Assembly (NCBI GenBank): GCA_003521625.1
Contig: DPHV01000037.1
Span: forward strand, 4,601 to 51,274
From: Ruminococcus sp.
Lineage (GTDB): Bacteria; Bacillota; Clostridia; Oscillospirales; Acutalibacteraceae
DNA: 46,674 nt
Direction of reading: 5' to 3'
Shown: positions 19,201 to 26,177 of the stretch, piece after piece
Numbering within the stretch: position 1 is the stretch's first letter
How the letters are laid out: the number at the start of each line of letters is the position of its first letter
Position numbers and translations under genes: made by a program
The notes under the pieces: model-generated
What the model was told of the DNA's origin: nothing
What the model saw: only the letters and a program-made list of their open reading frames with translations
Database searches by the model: none

Positions 19201-20759
19201 AAGAACAGCAAAGCAACATGACGTCTGAATTTACTCTGGAAGATCCCGCTGACAAAAGTGCATTTGCTACTCTTGAGCTTGAATATCTCAACACGATAAA
19301 AACCGCACCGCTTTCATTCAAAAAATCGGCTGTTGACGAAGAGGGCAATCCATACGAAGTTGCACAGCAGTTCAGCTTTAAGATTGAGCTTGACCTTGAC
19401 GGAAACGGCAGTAAATATGGCTGGAAAGCCTACCCCGTAAAATACACGAGCAAAGGCTCAACATACAATGCGTCAAACGACGGTATCTTTACGGTAAACG
19501 CAGGCGAAACAATTGAGCTTATCGGACTTCCCGTCGGTGCCGGCTACAGAATTTCCGAACAGACCGCAGTAGGCTTTAAGCCGTATAAAATTTCAATCAA
19601 AGGCGGAGCTGAACAGGACTTTAACGGTGTATATATCGGTCAGGTTGAGGGTTCAGGCAATGAGATTGAGGTAATAAATCAGCTCAAGCCGATTAGCTCG
19701 AATATTACTGTTAAGAAAAACCTTGATAATTTGGCTTACACAGGCTCAAAGTTCAAGTACACTCTTTCGGGACTTCCACAGATGACAACGTCATATAAAG
19801 ACGAAGACGGCACTGATGTTGATACTCTTTCAACCGAGGATATAAGCGAGAGCATTACCGCTTCACAAAACGGTGTGGCAAGCTTCAGTGCAATTCAGTA
19901 CGAGGCAACAGGCTACTATCGCTTTAGAATTGACGAAGGCTATGCCAACGACCTCACAAATGAAGAAAAGAGTATCTACAACCTTGACGGCAGGGTATTC
20001 CTTGTTGAAGTCAGCGTTACGTCAGACGGCAGTGACTTTGTCGTAAACGCCCCGACTTACTACGTTATTGACGCCGAAACGGCAAAGAGCGATGACTTTA
20101 AAAACGGCAATAACTACAATGCTTATTTCACCAATAACTACAAGGTTAATAGTATTCCGTCCTTTGAGAATACAACGAATAAAGCAAAAATTATCGTAAA
20201 CAAAAAGAATCAGGCTGACGAAAATGTTGACGATACTGTTTTTGCTCTTGTCAGAGTAACACAGGCTGACCTCTTTACTCACGATGAGCTTAAGCAGATT
20301 GCAACAAACGACGGCAACAACGCAAACAGAGTTTTAAAGGGCACAACCGTAAACGGTACAGTTGTCTTTGATAATCTTGATGTATATAAAGCAGGAAAAG
20401 GCTGTTACGGAAAAAATAATGACGGCACATTAAGCTGGACAGCTTCCGACATCAGCTACATCACAGGTAGACAGGAAAAGCAGGTTTACTGCCTGTTCGA
20501 GTACAATCCTGCGGACGGATACAACCCGACCTCGGTAGTTAATTACTACACCTTCCCGATTGAGGGCAAGCTTGAGGTTACAGCAGGCTATGTTGACGGT
20601 GTTGTTACAATGCCGAACGCAAGCGGAAGCGGAATGAATATGTTCCTGATTGTCGGTCTTGGAGTCCTCGGCACAGGTGCATTTGCCGTTACGGGCTATA
20701 TGCTCTACGACAGAAATCAGCGCAAAAAACGCAGAGCAAGATACAAAGCTCGCCACTAA
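16263..20759 (+). CDS. Large surface adhesin/pilus tip protein with fibro-slime and isopeptide-type domains
   Basis: Secreted, membrane-anchored protein of 1498 residues. A signal peptide (1 to about 38, ending SVSAA) is followed near 136-190 by YIHYYEG, VWPGNKM and IYYADIP, resembling family-26 starch-binding modules. Residues about 540-860 carry a fibro-slime-type domain with the hallmark FDYTGDDDLWVFIGED (656-671) and ELVLDLGGDHKEA. From about 865 on there are several Cna-B/SpaA/FctA-like beta domains (KKSAVDEEGNPYE, ITVKKNLDN, IIVNKKNQADENV), which usually form lysine-asparagine isopeptide bonds. The end has MPNASGSG (about 1450), a membrane helix and a basic tail, so the sorting signal is non-canonical. 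The start is GTG 16263, coupled to a leader ORF. It is 62 bases from the pilin gene and is probably the fibre tip. Ligand: polysaccharide is inference. Confidence 0.85.
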   Translation: MFKAIRKAGSIFRKSLSLVLAFSMMISVCMVSAFSVSAAGSGSGNFYLVTTANSDWQGKTVTYKFANSGGSVLKGATASGTGLYTLTAPSGATKLEVSRGAVTLPSTVVKDGYQRIFLNRSNVTSKGGGIYTYSNPYIHYYEGTSSGTVWPGNKMTQIGSTDIYYADIPNGYKKLNFSDQDESGGNKTTVHQTDDQTIVYYDNYAYFSGSKWENPHIRTADLSGINNSEDTVYMDKDENLVLSKFNYAGTNISTRSCYVYNENWKSFSQIYASYSLVGATLSDSDRTYVKTLTLTKETVNGLTMFRGTIPYGTNLCFHVNSDNFKGASWTTTYPTVGSYDGSGYTDSTASYKITTTSEAWMMRSEINSVNYDAIVDSNFPNDGSIVGVEATYIDYWSDMEQEKGYLQCQGKSGDGDIENYWYQFDNFNSYISQKASAVSSKWEYPLYFGNMFKGDSWYNTFKNHADELTNINNYDDNYYYAVNNSNGMVWGGGNYNQSLQGLVYPTLDSKGDLQVVNGVKAPYFDAAELAAAKYNDKKVASVFKSYFPFRASTDSNGVSTYSFTSKNARDNVYFTWDNLTPKKVNYGAGTSYGVQDALTNFGGSSNGYGIFPFNNTSNTSSGKGTNYNQDYGFGIRLDIDFRVPAGGKLSNGQDVAFDYTGDDDLWVFIGEDPTGANAELVLDLGGDHKEAKGNINFNTMKAIVNDSFANYGTETYNTETITNTIPSDEIWVQTSQKDFCLYVWQDTSVAINNNGQYFITPYQTSNGYCKFKKSQLGNNSEVVFCKWQNVNDGRLSTGNVSVTNVTGKTVSEIGSSINYTVKTKSFNGGEQLDPNKTYHMVVFYMERGESESNFSVGFSMTPANNDLVVNKTLDTGDTIKEIADDLKANESYSYTITDNDGVSDAGKTYVHHSADTSTSSATLGNNGSFGLKDSEGAEFENTFKTGSSITVTESEPSPLAYDTSWELINDKNGQVITNSKEQQSNMTSEFTLEDPADKSAFATLELEYLNTIKTAPLSFKKSAVDEEGNPYEVAQQFSFKIELDLDGNGSKYGWKAYPVKYTSKGSTYNASNDGIFTVNAGETIELIGLPVGAGYRISEQTAVGFKPYKISIKGGAEQDFNGVYIGQVEGSGNEIEVINQLKPISSNITVKKNLDNLAYTGSKFKYTLSGLPQMTTSYKDEDGTDVDTLSTEDISESITASQNGVASFSAIQYEATGYYRFRIDEGYANDLTNEEKSIYNLDGRVFLVEVSVTSDGSDFVVNAPTYYVIDAETAKSDDFKNGNNYNAYFTNNYKVNSIPSFENTTNKAKIIVNKKNQADENVDDTVFALVRVTQADLFTHDELKQIATNDGNNANRVLKGTTVNGTVVFDNLDVYKAGKGCYGKNNDGTLSWTASDISYITGRQEKQVYCLFEYNPADGYNPTSVVNYYTFPIEGKLEVTAGYVDGVVTMPNASGSGMNMFLIVGLGVLGTGAFAVTGYMLYDRNQRKKRRARYKARH

Positions 20760-20821
20760 ATCAGTTTAACCTTTTGGTTATCATAAATTACATATATTTA
20801 TATTTAAAAGGAGAATGACAA

Positions 20822-22327
20822 ATGAAAACAACAAAGAAAATTTTTGCGGCTTTCCTCGCTGTAATGATGATCGCTCTTATGATTCCGTTCACAGCAAGCG
20901 CAGCAGCACCCGACGGTCCTTACACTGCAACTTATGTATGCGCACCTAACGCATCAACAGAAAAGGACAAAGTCGGCGACTACGAATTCAGCTTCTTCAA
21001 GATTGCTGACCTCAACAAGACAACAGGTGAATACACTGTTATCAGCACATTAAGCTCAAACACAGCTCTTGTTAATGCAGTAAATGCAGCTGACTCTACA
21101 GAGAGATCAATGAACATCATTTCTGCTTGTGATGCAGTCTACAGCACAACTCCTGCAAAATTTGGCACTGCTGCAGCAACTCTTTCCTTCACAAGCACAG
21201 ATACAACCGGCAAGACTGTAACACTTAACGACGCAGGTATCTACTACATCTACTGCACAAAGAAGCCTGCAAAGGTTACTAATGTTACAAACTCTTTAGT
21301 ATCACTTCCCTACTATTCAAACAACAGCTGGGTTACAACTACAGACCAGACCACAGTAAACCTTGCTTCAAAGGTTTCAACAAGCCCTGTTACAGTTACA
21401 AAGACTGCTGACAAGACAAATGTAGGTGACAACGACAAGACAGTTACATACACACTTACAGCTTCAACAGCAGGTTCTTTAGAAAACAAGCTTACAACCT
21501 ATGCAATCACAGATACAATGGACAACGCTCTTACTCTCAACGAGGATTCTGTAGAGGTTAAGCTTAACACAACAACTCTTACAAAGGGTACTGACTACAC
21601 AGTTGAAAAGAATTATACTTACAACAACGGTACATCTAACGTAACAGCTACATTTGCAATTGTATTCACAAGCACAATGCTTGACAGCGCAGATTTCTAT
21701 GATTCAGTAACAGCCGATGCAGCTAAAACAGTTACAGTAACTTACACAGCCGACCTCAACGCAAACGCTGCTTCAAAGTTTGCACAGGCTCTTCCCAACA
21801 CTGACGGTCTTTACTATGGTAACAATTCCGGTATGAACTACGAGCCCGGTCAGACTGTAAACGTATACACATACGGCGTAAACGTTGCAAAGGTTGACGG
21901 TAACACAAAAGCTCCTCTTTCAGGTGCAGAATTTACAGTTTATACTGAGGATAAAGAAACAAAAGAGCTTAAAGAGCTTACAGTTGACGGCAAGAAGGTA
22001 ATTGCTACAACAGGTACTGACGGCAAGGCTAACTTCGTTCTTAAAGACAGCACAACAGCATTCTGCTTTGACGCTGATTTAACTTACTATGTAAAGGAAA
22101 CAGCTGCTCCTACAGGCTATAATATCAATGACACAATATTCACTGTAAACATTGATACAACAAAGGGTGTAACACAGGTAAACGGCGCTGCAATTCCTAA
22201 CTACAAGCCTGTAGTTCCCGAGACCGGCGGTATGGGCACAATGATGTTCACAATCGGCGGTGCAGCTCTCATCGCTTGCGCAGGCGTTCTCTTCCTTATT
22301 GTAAGAAAGAAAAAATCTGCAAAATAA
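20822..22327 (+). CDS. SpaA-type isopeptide-forming backbone pilin with VPETG sorting motif
   Basis: Major pilin-like protein of 501 residues. Signal peptide 1-28 (ending TASAAA), N-terminal domain to about 190, then a fimbrial D2-type isopeptide domain (SPVTVTKTADKTNVGDNDKT, YAITDTMDNALTL), and a C-terminal SpaA/Cna-B domain (VNVAKVDGNTKAPLSGAEF, ending YYVKETAAPTGYN with the E-box glutamate). The cell-wall sorting signal is VPETG at 465-469, then a membrane helix and RKKKSAK. AAAAGGAG precedes the ATG. Codon use is markedly biased to a few codons, much more than in the adhesin, suggesting high expression. No sortase is encoded in this window, so polymerisation or anchoring must use one elsewhere. 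Terminator-like hairpin directly downstream. Confidence 0.92.
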   Translation: MKTTKKIFAAFLAVMMIALMIPFTASAAAPDGPYTATYVCAPNASTEKDKVGDYEFSFFKIADLNKTTGEYTVISTLSSNTALVNAVNAADSTERSMNIISACDAVYSTTPAKFGTAAATLSFTSTDTTGKTVTLNDAGIYYIYCTKKPAKVTNVTNSLVSLPYYSNNSWVTTTDQTTVNLASKVSTSPVTVTKTADKTNVGDNDKTVTYTLTASTAGSLENKLTTYAITDTMDNALTLNEDSVEVKLNTTTLTKGTDYTVEKNYTYNNGTSNVTATFAIVFTSTMLDSADFYDSVTADAAKTVTVTYTADLNANAASKFAQALPNTDGLYYGNNSGMNYEPGQTVNVYTYGVNVAKVDGNTKAPLSGAEFTVYTEDKETKELKELTVDGKKVIATTGTDGKANFVLKDSTTAFCFDADLTYYVKETAAPTGYNINDTIFTVNIDTTKGVTQVNGAAIPNYKPVVPETGGMGTMMFTIGGAALIACAGVLFLIVRKKKSAK

Positions 22328-22370
22328 TTTTTGAGTTATTAATTATACACTTGCAAAATATATGTAATTC

Positions 22371-22396
22371 AGGCGGACGTTTTTATGCGTCCGCCT
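22371..22396 (+). terminator. Hairpin after the pilin gene (copy 1 of a duplicated terminator)
   Basis: AGGCGGACG pairs with CGTCCGCCT around TTTTTATG, 44 bases after the stop. The same hairpin recurs at 22678-22703, there followed by TTTTGTTT. This copy lacks a good T-run. Confidence 0.7.
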
Positions 22397-22467
22397 CAGC
22401 TTGTATAAAAAGTTATATTTTAAACAAACGTAAAATATACAACAATAAAACTTTTCCATTATATCTT

Positions 22468-22620
22468 AGGCTCCCCTTTTGAGGGGAGCTGTCATTTTGC
22501 TTGCAAAATGACTGAGGGGTGGAGATGAACTTTTCTTGATATATACAAGTTCATCTGACCTACCACCTTTCCGTCACAGCGATAAATCGCTGTGACACCT
22601 TCCCTCAAGGGAAGGCTTGG
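22468..22620. repeat. MITE-like element with imperfect inverted ends and nested hairpins
   Basis: The left end (AGGCTCCCCTTTTGAGGGGA) and right end (CCTTCCCTCAAGGGAAGGCT) are imperfect inverted copies. Inside are perfect hairpins at 22491-22512 (GTCATTTTGC/GCAAAATGAC), 22524-22555 (GATGAACTT/AAGTTCATC) and 22573-22596 (GTCACAGCGA/TCGCTGTGAC). This is the pattern of a dispersed repeat common in gut Clostridia. It lies between two copies of the pilin terminator. Confidence 0.85.
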
Positions 22621-22677
22621 CTATATAACAAAAGTTGACTATTACAATTTTTATGTATATTCTTTTTCGACAGTCTG

Positions 22678-22709
22678 AGGCGGACGTTTTTATGCGTCCG
22701 CCTTTTGTT
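22678..22709 (+). terminator. Second copy of the AGGCGGACG hairpin terminator
   Basis: Same stem and loop as 22371-22396, but followed by TTTTGTTTT, so this copy is the better terminator. The MITE-like element lies between the two copies. Confidence 0.75.
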
Positions 22710-23137
22710 TTAAAAAAGGGAGATTTCCTAAAGGCAGAAAACTAAACGTTAATGTAATATTGTAGCGAGCGACGCCCTCGTCGCTCACGAATAAAACTCA
22801 AATGTTTTGTATTCAATCGCAGATATAGAGAAAAACAAACTTTTCCTATAAATTAATTCCGAATTACGCATTCCGAATTCCGCATTAAAAAAGTCGCCAC
22901 ACCGTTCCTGACGATGTACCGACCAATATTTGTGTTATTAAGTTAACGTTAAAAAATATAATTTACTGCAATAACTACGGCGCCGGTAACAAAGCACACC
23001 GGTATTTTGATAATAAGTTCTATGATAAACACATCCTTTGTAATGCATACAAATAAACTGTAGCACATTATTGAGAGCGTGTCAATGAACAGCTTTTTCC
23101 TGATGTATAAAGCATCAATATGACATATCAAAAGCAA
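22710..23137. other. Repeat-bearing stretch without a supported gene
   Basis: It holds a TAGCGAGCGACG/CGTCGCTC hairpin (22763-22787) and an inverted family E copy (22854-22886, GAATTACGCATTCCGAATTC). A hydrophobic minus-strand frame of 62 codons exists at 22949-23137, but it would start with TTG at the edge of a terminator stem and has no ribosome site. Confidence 0.5.
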
Positions 23138-23171
23138 AAGAGCAAGCCGATATGTTTAAAAGCTTGCTCTT
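23138..23171 (-). terminator. Terminator of the fic gene
   Basis: On the minus strand AAGAGCAAGC pairs with GCTTGCTCTT and is followed by TTGCTTTTG, about 40 bases after the fic stop. Confidence 0.8.
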
Positions 23172-23210
23172 AATACCTATTTTATTGCATAATAATCAGA
23201 TTATCTGTTT

Positions 23211-24422
23211 TTATTTAGAGGAAAGTTCATCAACTATATCGAGATTCAGACTATAGCAACGAATGTTACCAAAAGTTTTTTTGATAATAAGATTATTCTC
23301 CGATAATATTTTTAGCCTATTTGTTATCGTAGTTCTGCTTGATTTAGTTGCTTCCATTAGTTCCTGTGTACTGATTCCATTTTCAGAAAATAAACTTGCT
23401 TGAGTCAAAAGAAAATAAATATTAGCATATTTAGAATCCAGACCATGCGGTAAATATTTAATACAATCGCTATAATGCTTTAATTGCTGATAACGCTTTA
23501 TTAGCGCAATTTCTAATTGATGGAGTGAATAATTGATTATGTCAGTAAACATAATTATAAACGGTGTCAAATCGCCTCTGTTATGTTTGCTGTTGCAGGT
23601 TCTGAAAGCCTGGTAATAATCTTTGATATTTTCTTTTATTGAGTATGAAATCCTATATCCGATTATTGACTCAAACTCCTTTGACAGTAAATAGCTGCTT
23701 ATAAATCTTGATGTTCGCCCATTTCCATCATAAAAAGGATGGATATATCCAAACAGATAGTGAAATATTGATACTCTAAACAAAAATTCTATTTTGTCAT
23801 CATTGAGAATATCAAGTGCTTTTTTCATACATTCAATAATCTTACTCTCAGGATAAATGCCACGATGAAGTTCCTTTTGAGTTGCGCTTACAACACTTGT
23901 TGAATCTTTTCTGAAAATCTTTCCGTCAGGAAGGTTATCGGGATTATCTTGTTTAATTTCCAAATACACAAGATCTTCATATAAACAACGAATATCTTCA
24001 CATGTTGCAAATGACATTGTTTCGTTTTTTTGTAACATAAGATATTTTTGCACAAGTCCCATATATCGTCTACCGTGACTTTTCGTTTTTAACTCTGATA
24101 AAATACTATTAATCTCTCGCCTGGAGCTATATACTCCTTCAATGTCATTGGTTAATATAATTTCATCAATAAGACATCTGAGTGAAAAATGGTCAATAGC
24201 TTTCGGGGGAAGAATATGCCGTAACTCTTTTATTCGTTTATCTGTTTTATAAATATCTATTGTTTTGTGATAAAGTGAAGGTTCTAATACAAAAAAAGCA
24301 GGATAATCATTTATAGAGAAATCAATGTGCACAGCGTATTCACTGTTATACCTGTTTTGGTATTCTTTTTCATAGTTATCTTTGTCTGAATAGAAAAGTT
24401 TAGATAATGATATATATGCCAT
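23211..24422 (-). CDS. Fic-domain protein, autoinhibited type, with C-terminal winged helix
   Basis: Probable AMP-transferase (or de-AMPylase) of the Fic family, 403 residues. The core motif HPFYDGNGRTSR is at 228-239, with catalytic H228 and the phosphate-binding glycines intact. Upstream, TNDIEG at 91-96 fits the inhibitory (S/T)xxxE(G/N) helix, so the protein is likely self-inhibited by E95. Residues after about 330 look like a winged-helix DNA-binding domain (STQELMEATKSSRTTITNRLKIL). ATG 24422 is preferred to an ATG 33 bases upstream because AGGTG is close by. Codon use is A/T rich compared with neighbours. It lies just outside the left end of the tRNA-Thr element, with its own terminator. 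The target protein is unknown. Confidence 0.92.
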   Translation of the reverse strand: MAYISLSKLFYSDKDNYEKEYQNRYNSEYAVHIDFSINDYPAFFVLEPSLYHKTIDIYKTDKRIKELRHILPPKAIDHFSLRCLIDEIILTNDIEGVYSSRREINSILSELKTKSHGRRYMGLVQKYLMLQKNETMSFATCEDIRCLYEDLVYLEIKQDNPDNLPDGKIFRKDSTSVVSATQKELHRGIYPESKIIECMKKALDILNDDKIEFLFRVSIFHYLFGYIHPFYDGNGRTSRFISSYLLSKEFESIIGYRISYSIKENIKDYYQAFRTCNSKHNRGDLTPFIIMFTDIINYSLHQLEIALIKRYQQLKHYSDCIKYLPHGLDSKYANIYFLLTQASLFSENGISTQELMEATKSSRTTITNRLKILSENNLIIKKTFGNIRCYSLNLDIVDELSSK

Positions 24423-24483
24423 TGCAATCACCTGCCGTATTAACATTTTATTCACAAATTTGTTTATTATACTTCAATATTAG

Positions 24484-24576
24484 AAAAGCAATTAACAAAA
24501 ACAAGCGATTTTTGTTAATTGCTTTTTATTTTACTGCTTGCAACTAACAAAATCAAGAGCTTTTTGTGAATTAGTT
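24484..24576. other. Two tandem, diverged hairpins between fic and the element end
   Basis: A perfect 18-bp stem (24484-24501 with 24509-24526, AAAAGCAATTAACAAAAA type) with T-rich flank is followed by a weaker, similar hairpin (CAACTAACAAAA to GAATTAGTTG, about 24540-24576). They may be transcription stops isolating fic. Nothing coding lies in 24423-25055. Confidence 0.6.
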
Positions 24577-24643
24577 GGAATTTTTTATAAGCTTTTAGGA
24601 TTGTTGCGGTGTGTGCAGTCTTGACGTATCATCAACGCAACGG

Positions 24644-24660
24644 GACCTCGTCCTTACCAA
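24644..24660. other. Left attachment core (copy of the tRNA-Thr anticodon arm)
   Basis: Seventeen bases identical to 27874-27890. Sequence to its left has only faint likeness to the tRNA 3' half, so the displaced half is decayed or was never there. Confidence 0.7.
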
Positions 24661-24704
24661 ACGGTTTTTTTACTTTTAGTGAGATTTTGTAATCTTTAAT
24701 AAAT

Positions 24705-24725
24705 GGCTTTCTAATGCGGTTTTTA
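24705..24725. repeat. Left copy of a 21-base direct repeat near the element ends
   Basis: GGCTTTCTAATGCGGTTTTT-type sequence; matches 27822-27842 at 20 of 21 positions. It is 44 bases inside the left core. Confidence 0.75.
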
Positions 24726-24757
24726 TAGGCTTTATGTTTTGTGGGCTTTAGTCTGCT

Positions 24758-24798
24758 TTGGGGTTTATTTACCGAATTAAACCCCAAATAAACCCCAA
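24758..24798. repeat. Inverted repeat overlapping putative integrase arm sites
   Basis: TTGGGGTTTATTT (24758-24770) pairs with AAATAAACCCCAA (24786-24798). The right half contains two direct copies of a TAAAC word 11 bases apart (ATTAAACCCC, AAATAAACCCC), similar to 27741-27762 at the other end. Confidence 0.6.
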
Positions 24799-24961
24799 CT
24801 TTTACAGTGCAGTCAAATGCATATACCCCCCTCGTATGCGCACATGCGGAGTTTCAGACGTCACCACTCTTCGGTCTTTATGTGAGTTTAAAAATGCACA
24901 CCCCCGGGGGGCGTTTCCGCTGCGAGATAAAATAATATTTTACACTGACTGAACGCAAGAA

Positions 24962-24994
24962 CACCCACACAAGCATTATCGGCAAGCGTGGGTG
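24962..24994. terminator. Hairpin after the DUF2442/DUF4160 genes
   Basis: CACCCAC pairs with GTGGGTG, extended by inner pairs. It lies 60 bases after the DUF2442 stop on the minus strand. The T-rich flank is better on the plus strand (ACTCTTTATTT), so the direction is uncertain. Confidence 0.5.
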
Positions 24995-25055
24995 ACTCTT
25001 TATTTATTCTGATTCTGAATGTGCAGCGGAATATATAAGCCTTGCCGCTGCTGTT

Positions 25056-25355
25056 CTATGCAATATCTGTTTCAGTAACGGTTACACCGTCACGATAAAG
25101 CAAATCGGGTGCTATATCTATATCGCCGTCATTCCAGACGGTCACACCATAGTCAATGTAAACGCTATTGAACACTGTTTCATCAGCAAGCGGAGCAAAA
25201 GCAGGCGAACTTAACAAAGGTTTGACATCAAATATTTTAGCTTCACCAGTGTTAAAACGCACCCACAGCTTGTAATCTTTCACAGGCTTCACGCCGATTA
25301 TCTTTATTGCAGGCTTTAACTCTCCTGCATACGCAACACCGTCAATGATATACAT
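25056..25355 (-). CDS. DUF2442 family protein
   Basis: Small protein of 99 residues. The pattern VKPVKDYKLWVRFNTGEAKIFDVKPLL followed by FNSVYIDYGVTVWNDGDIDIAPDLLY is typical of DUF2442, a small family of unknown function. AAGGGGTGAC lies a few bases before the ATG and overlaps the intergenic gap of only 11 bases after the DUF4160 gene, so the two are co-transcribed and probably interact. This pairing is common in bacteria and is sometimes proposed as a toxin-antitoxin-like module, which is not shown here. It is the last gene of the minus-strand set within the element. Confidence 0.85.
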   Translation of the reverse strand: MYIIDGVAYAGELKPAIKIIGVKPVKDYKLWVRFNTGEAKIFDVKPLLSSPAFAPLADETVFNSVYIDYGVTVWNDGDIDIAPDLLYRDGVTVTETDIA

Positions 25356-25366
25356 AATGTCACCCC

Positions 25367-25633
25367 TTATCTTAAAGGCTCAATCTTGTCGAAAGGCTCG
25401 TTTCTTACGGCTTTATTCCAAGCCTTGTATAATTCTTCCTCGTGTATTGTTGCCCAAGCCTGAACGAGCTTTAATTGCTTAACAGGCAGGCTTCCTGCTA
25501 ATAACTCACCGTCAACACCCACAGAAGCTTCATATTCCGAATAATAAACGTGAAAATGAGGCTTGTTATGTTGTCCGTTGTCGGAAAAAATCATCTTGAT
25601 TACGATATTATAAAATCTGCATAATTCGGGCAA
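25367..25633 (-). CDS. DUF4160 family protein
   Basis: Protein of 88 residues with the DUF4160 hallmark MIFSDNGQHNKPHFHVYYSEYEA (GxHxxPHxHxxY type) and the ending LVQAWATIHEEELYKAWNKA. The histidine cluster (HNKPHFHVYY) could bind metal, but no activity is established. The start is TTG at 25633: AAGGAG lies 9 bases upstream and no ATG or GTG fits. The DUF2442 gene follows after 11 bases. The pair sits on an integrative element, consistent with a stability or defence cargo, but that is inference. Confidence 0.85.
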   Translation of the reverse strand: MPELCRFYNIVIKMIFSDNGQHNKPHFHVYYSEYEASVGVDGELLAGSLPVKQLKLVQAWATIHEEELYKAWNKAVRNEPFDKIEPLR

Positions 25634-25676
25634 TGATTACAACTCCTTTGTTTTATATTACGCCATTGCAGCGGCA

Positions 25677-25889
25677 TTATTCCGCTGCGGTGGGTTGTGT
25701 TTCTTTTTTGTCACGCTCCATTGTTTCATCAATTGAACGCTTAACAAAGCCGTTTATACTTTCGCCGTTGCTTTCGGCGTGGGATTTGATTTCATTGTAT
25801 TTATCTATCTTCACATCTAACGGAATACGCTTTAAGTGCTTTTTGGCATATTCTAAATCATATTGCTTTTTCTTTTCCTTGTTATCCAT
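25677..25889 (-). CDS. Small ribbon-helix-helix-like protein
   Basis: Protein of 70 residues, highly charged. A basic N-terminus (KEKKKQYDLEYAKKHLKRIP) leads into a strand-helix-helix pattern LKRIPLDVKIDKYNEIKSHAESNGESINGFVKRSIDETM. This resembles Arc/CopG-like DNA-binding proteins that are frequent on Clostridia mobile elements, often as antitoxins or regulators. GGCGGTG lies before the ATG at 25889. It is 43 bases upstream of the DUF4160 gene and probably the first gene of that operon. It may be the regulator that binds the dyads at 26178-26259, but this is a guess. Confidence 0.75.
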   Translation of the reverse strand: MDNKEKKKQYDLEYAKKHLKRIPLDVKIDKYNEIKSHAESNGESINGFVKRSIDETMERDKKETQPTAAE

Positions 25890-25908
25890 ATTTTCACCGC
25901 CTACTCTA

Positions 25909-25940
25909 TTGACATAAATTTATTGTTGTGTTAATATAAT
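25909..25940 (+). promoter_or_regulatory. Promoter of the predicted antisense RNA in the element
   Basis: TTGACA at 25909-25914 with, 17 bases later, an extended -10 (TG-T-TAATAT, 25929-25937); TATAAT at 25935-25940 is an alternative with a 20-base spacer. There is no plus-strand gene before the terminator at 25990. Confidence 0.6.
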
Positions 25941-25943
25941 AGT

Positions 25944-26028
25944 GAAAGGAACAGCTTGGGCTGTTCTGCTAACGATTATATTTTAATAAACCGCTCTGTA
26001 TTCGCAGTACAGGGCGGTCATTTTTTTA
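25944..26028 (+). ncRNA. Predicted antitoxin-like antisense RNA
   Basis: Predicted transcript of about 85 bases from the promoter at 25909. It would have a 5' hairpin (GAACAG/CTGTTC, 25949-25966), an AT-rich linker with TTAATAAA, and a terminator (ACCGCTCTGTA/TACAGGGCGGT, 25990-26018) ending in seven T residues. Its 3' end overlaps the end of the opposite-strand 26-residue peptide gene, the convergent layout of Fst/par and other holin-like type I modules. A structurally similar RNA is predicted at 35675-35770. Confidence 0.6.
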
Positions 26029-26098
26029 TGTATTTAATGATTTCTTTTACTGCTACCAAAACAATAGCAAAAGAGAGTAATAATATTACGTCTATCAT
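26018..26098 (-). CDS. Holin-like hydrophobic toxin peptide (type I toxin candidate)
   Basis: A 26-codon gene on the minus strand. The peptide begins MIDVILLLSFAIVLVAVKE and ends with a lysine-rich IIKYIKK tail: one membrane helix with a basic C-terminus, the hallmark of Fst/TxpA/holin-like type I toxins. AGAGGGGGTG lies about 7 bases before the ATG. A -10 like TATAAT is found on the minus strand at 26159-26164. The stop codon lies within the shared terminator, and a plus-strand RNA is predicted to run into it from the other side. Such toxins insert in the cell membrane and lower its potential when not silenced by the antisense RNA. Assignment rests on length, composition and layout, not on similarity search. 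Confidence 0.65.
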   Translation of the reverse strand: MIDVILLLSFAIVLVAVKEIIKYIKK

Positions 26099-26177
26099 TT
26101 TTTACACACCCCCTCTTTTAGGGAGTCAGAACAACCGCCGCCGTTCCTTTACGGTATTATTATATCACAATTCAGTT

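Noticed and set aside
22949..23137. Minus-strand hydrophobic ORF of 62 codons after fic
   Set aside because: It would start with TTG at the edge of the fic terminator stem, has no ribosome binding site, and no family likeness; an inner ATG also lacks a ribosome site.
23211..24422. Fic gene as part of the tRNA-Thr element
   Set aside because: It lies outside the left 17-base core and has separate hairpins between it and the core. Its A/T-rich codon use suggests transfer, but not necessarily with this element.
24758..24952. Plus-strand ORF of 64 codons near the left element end
   Set aside because: It starts inside an inverted repeat without a ribosome site and has no plausible protein pattern.
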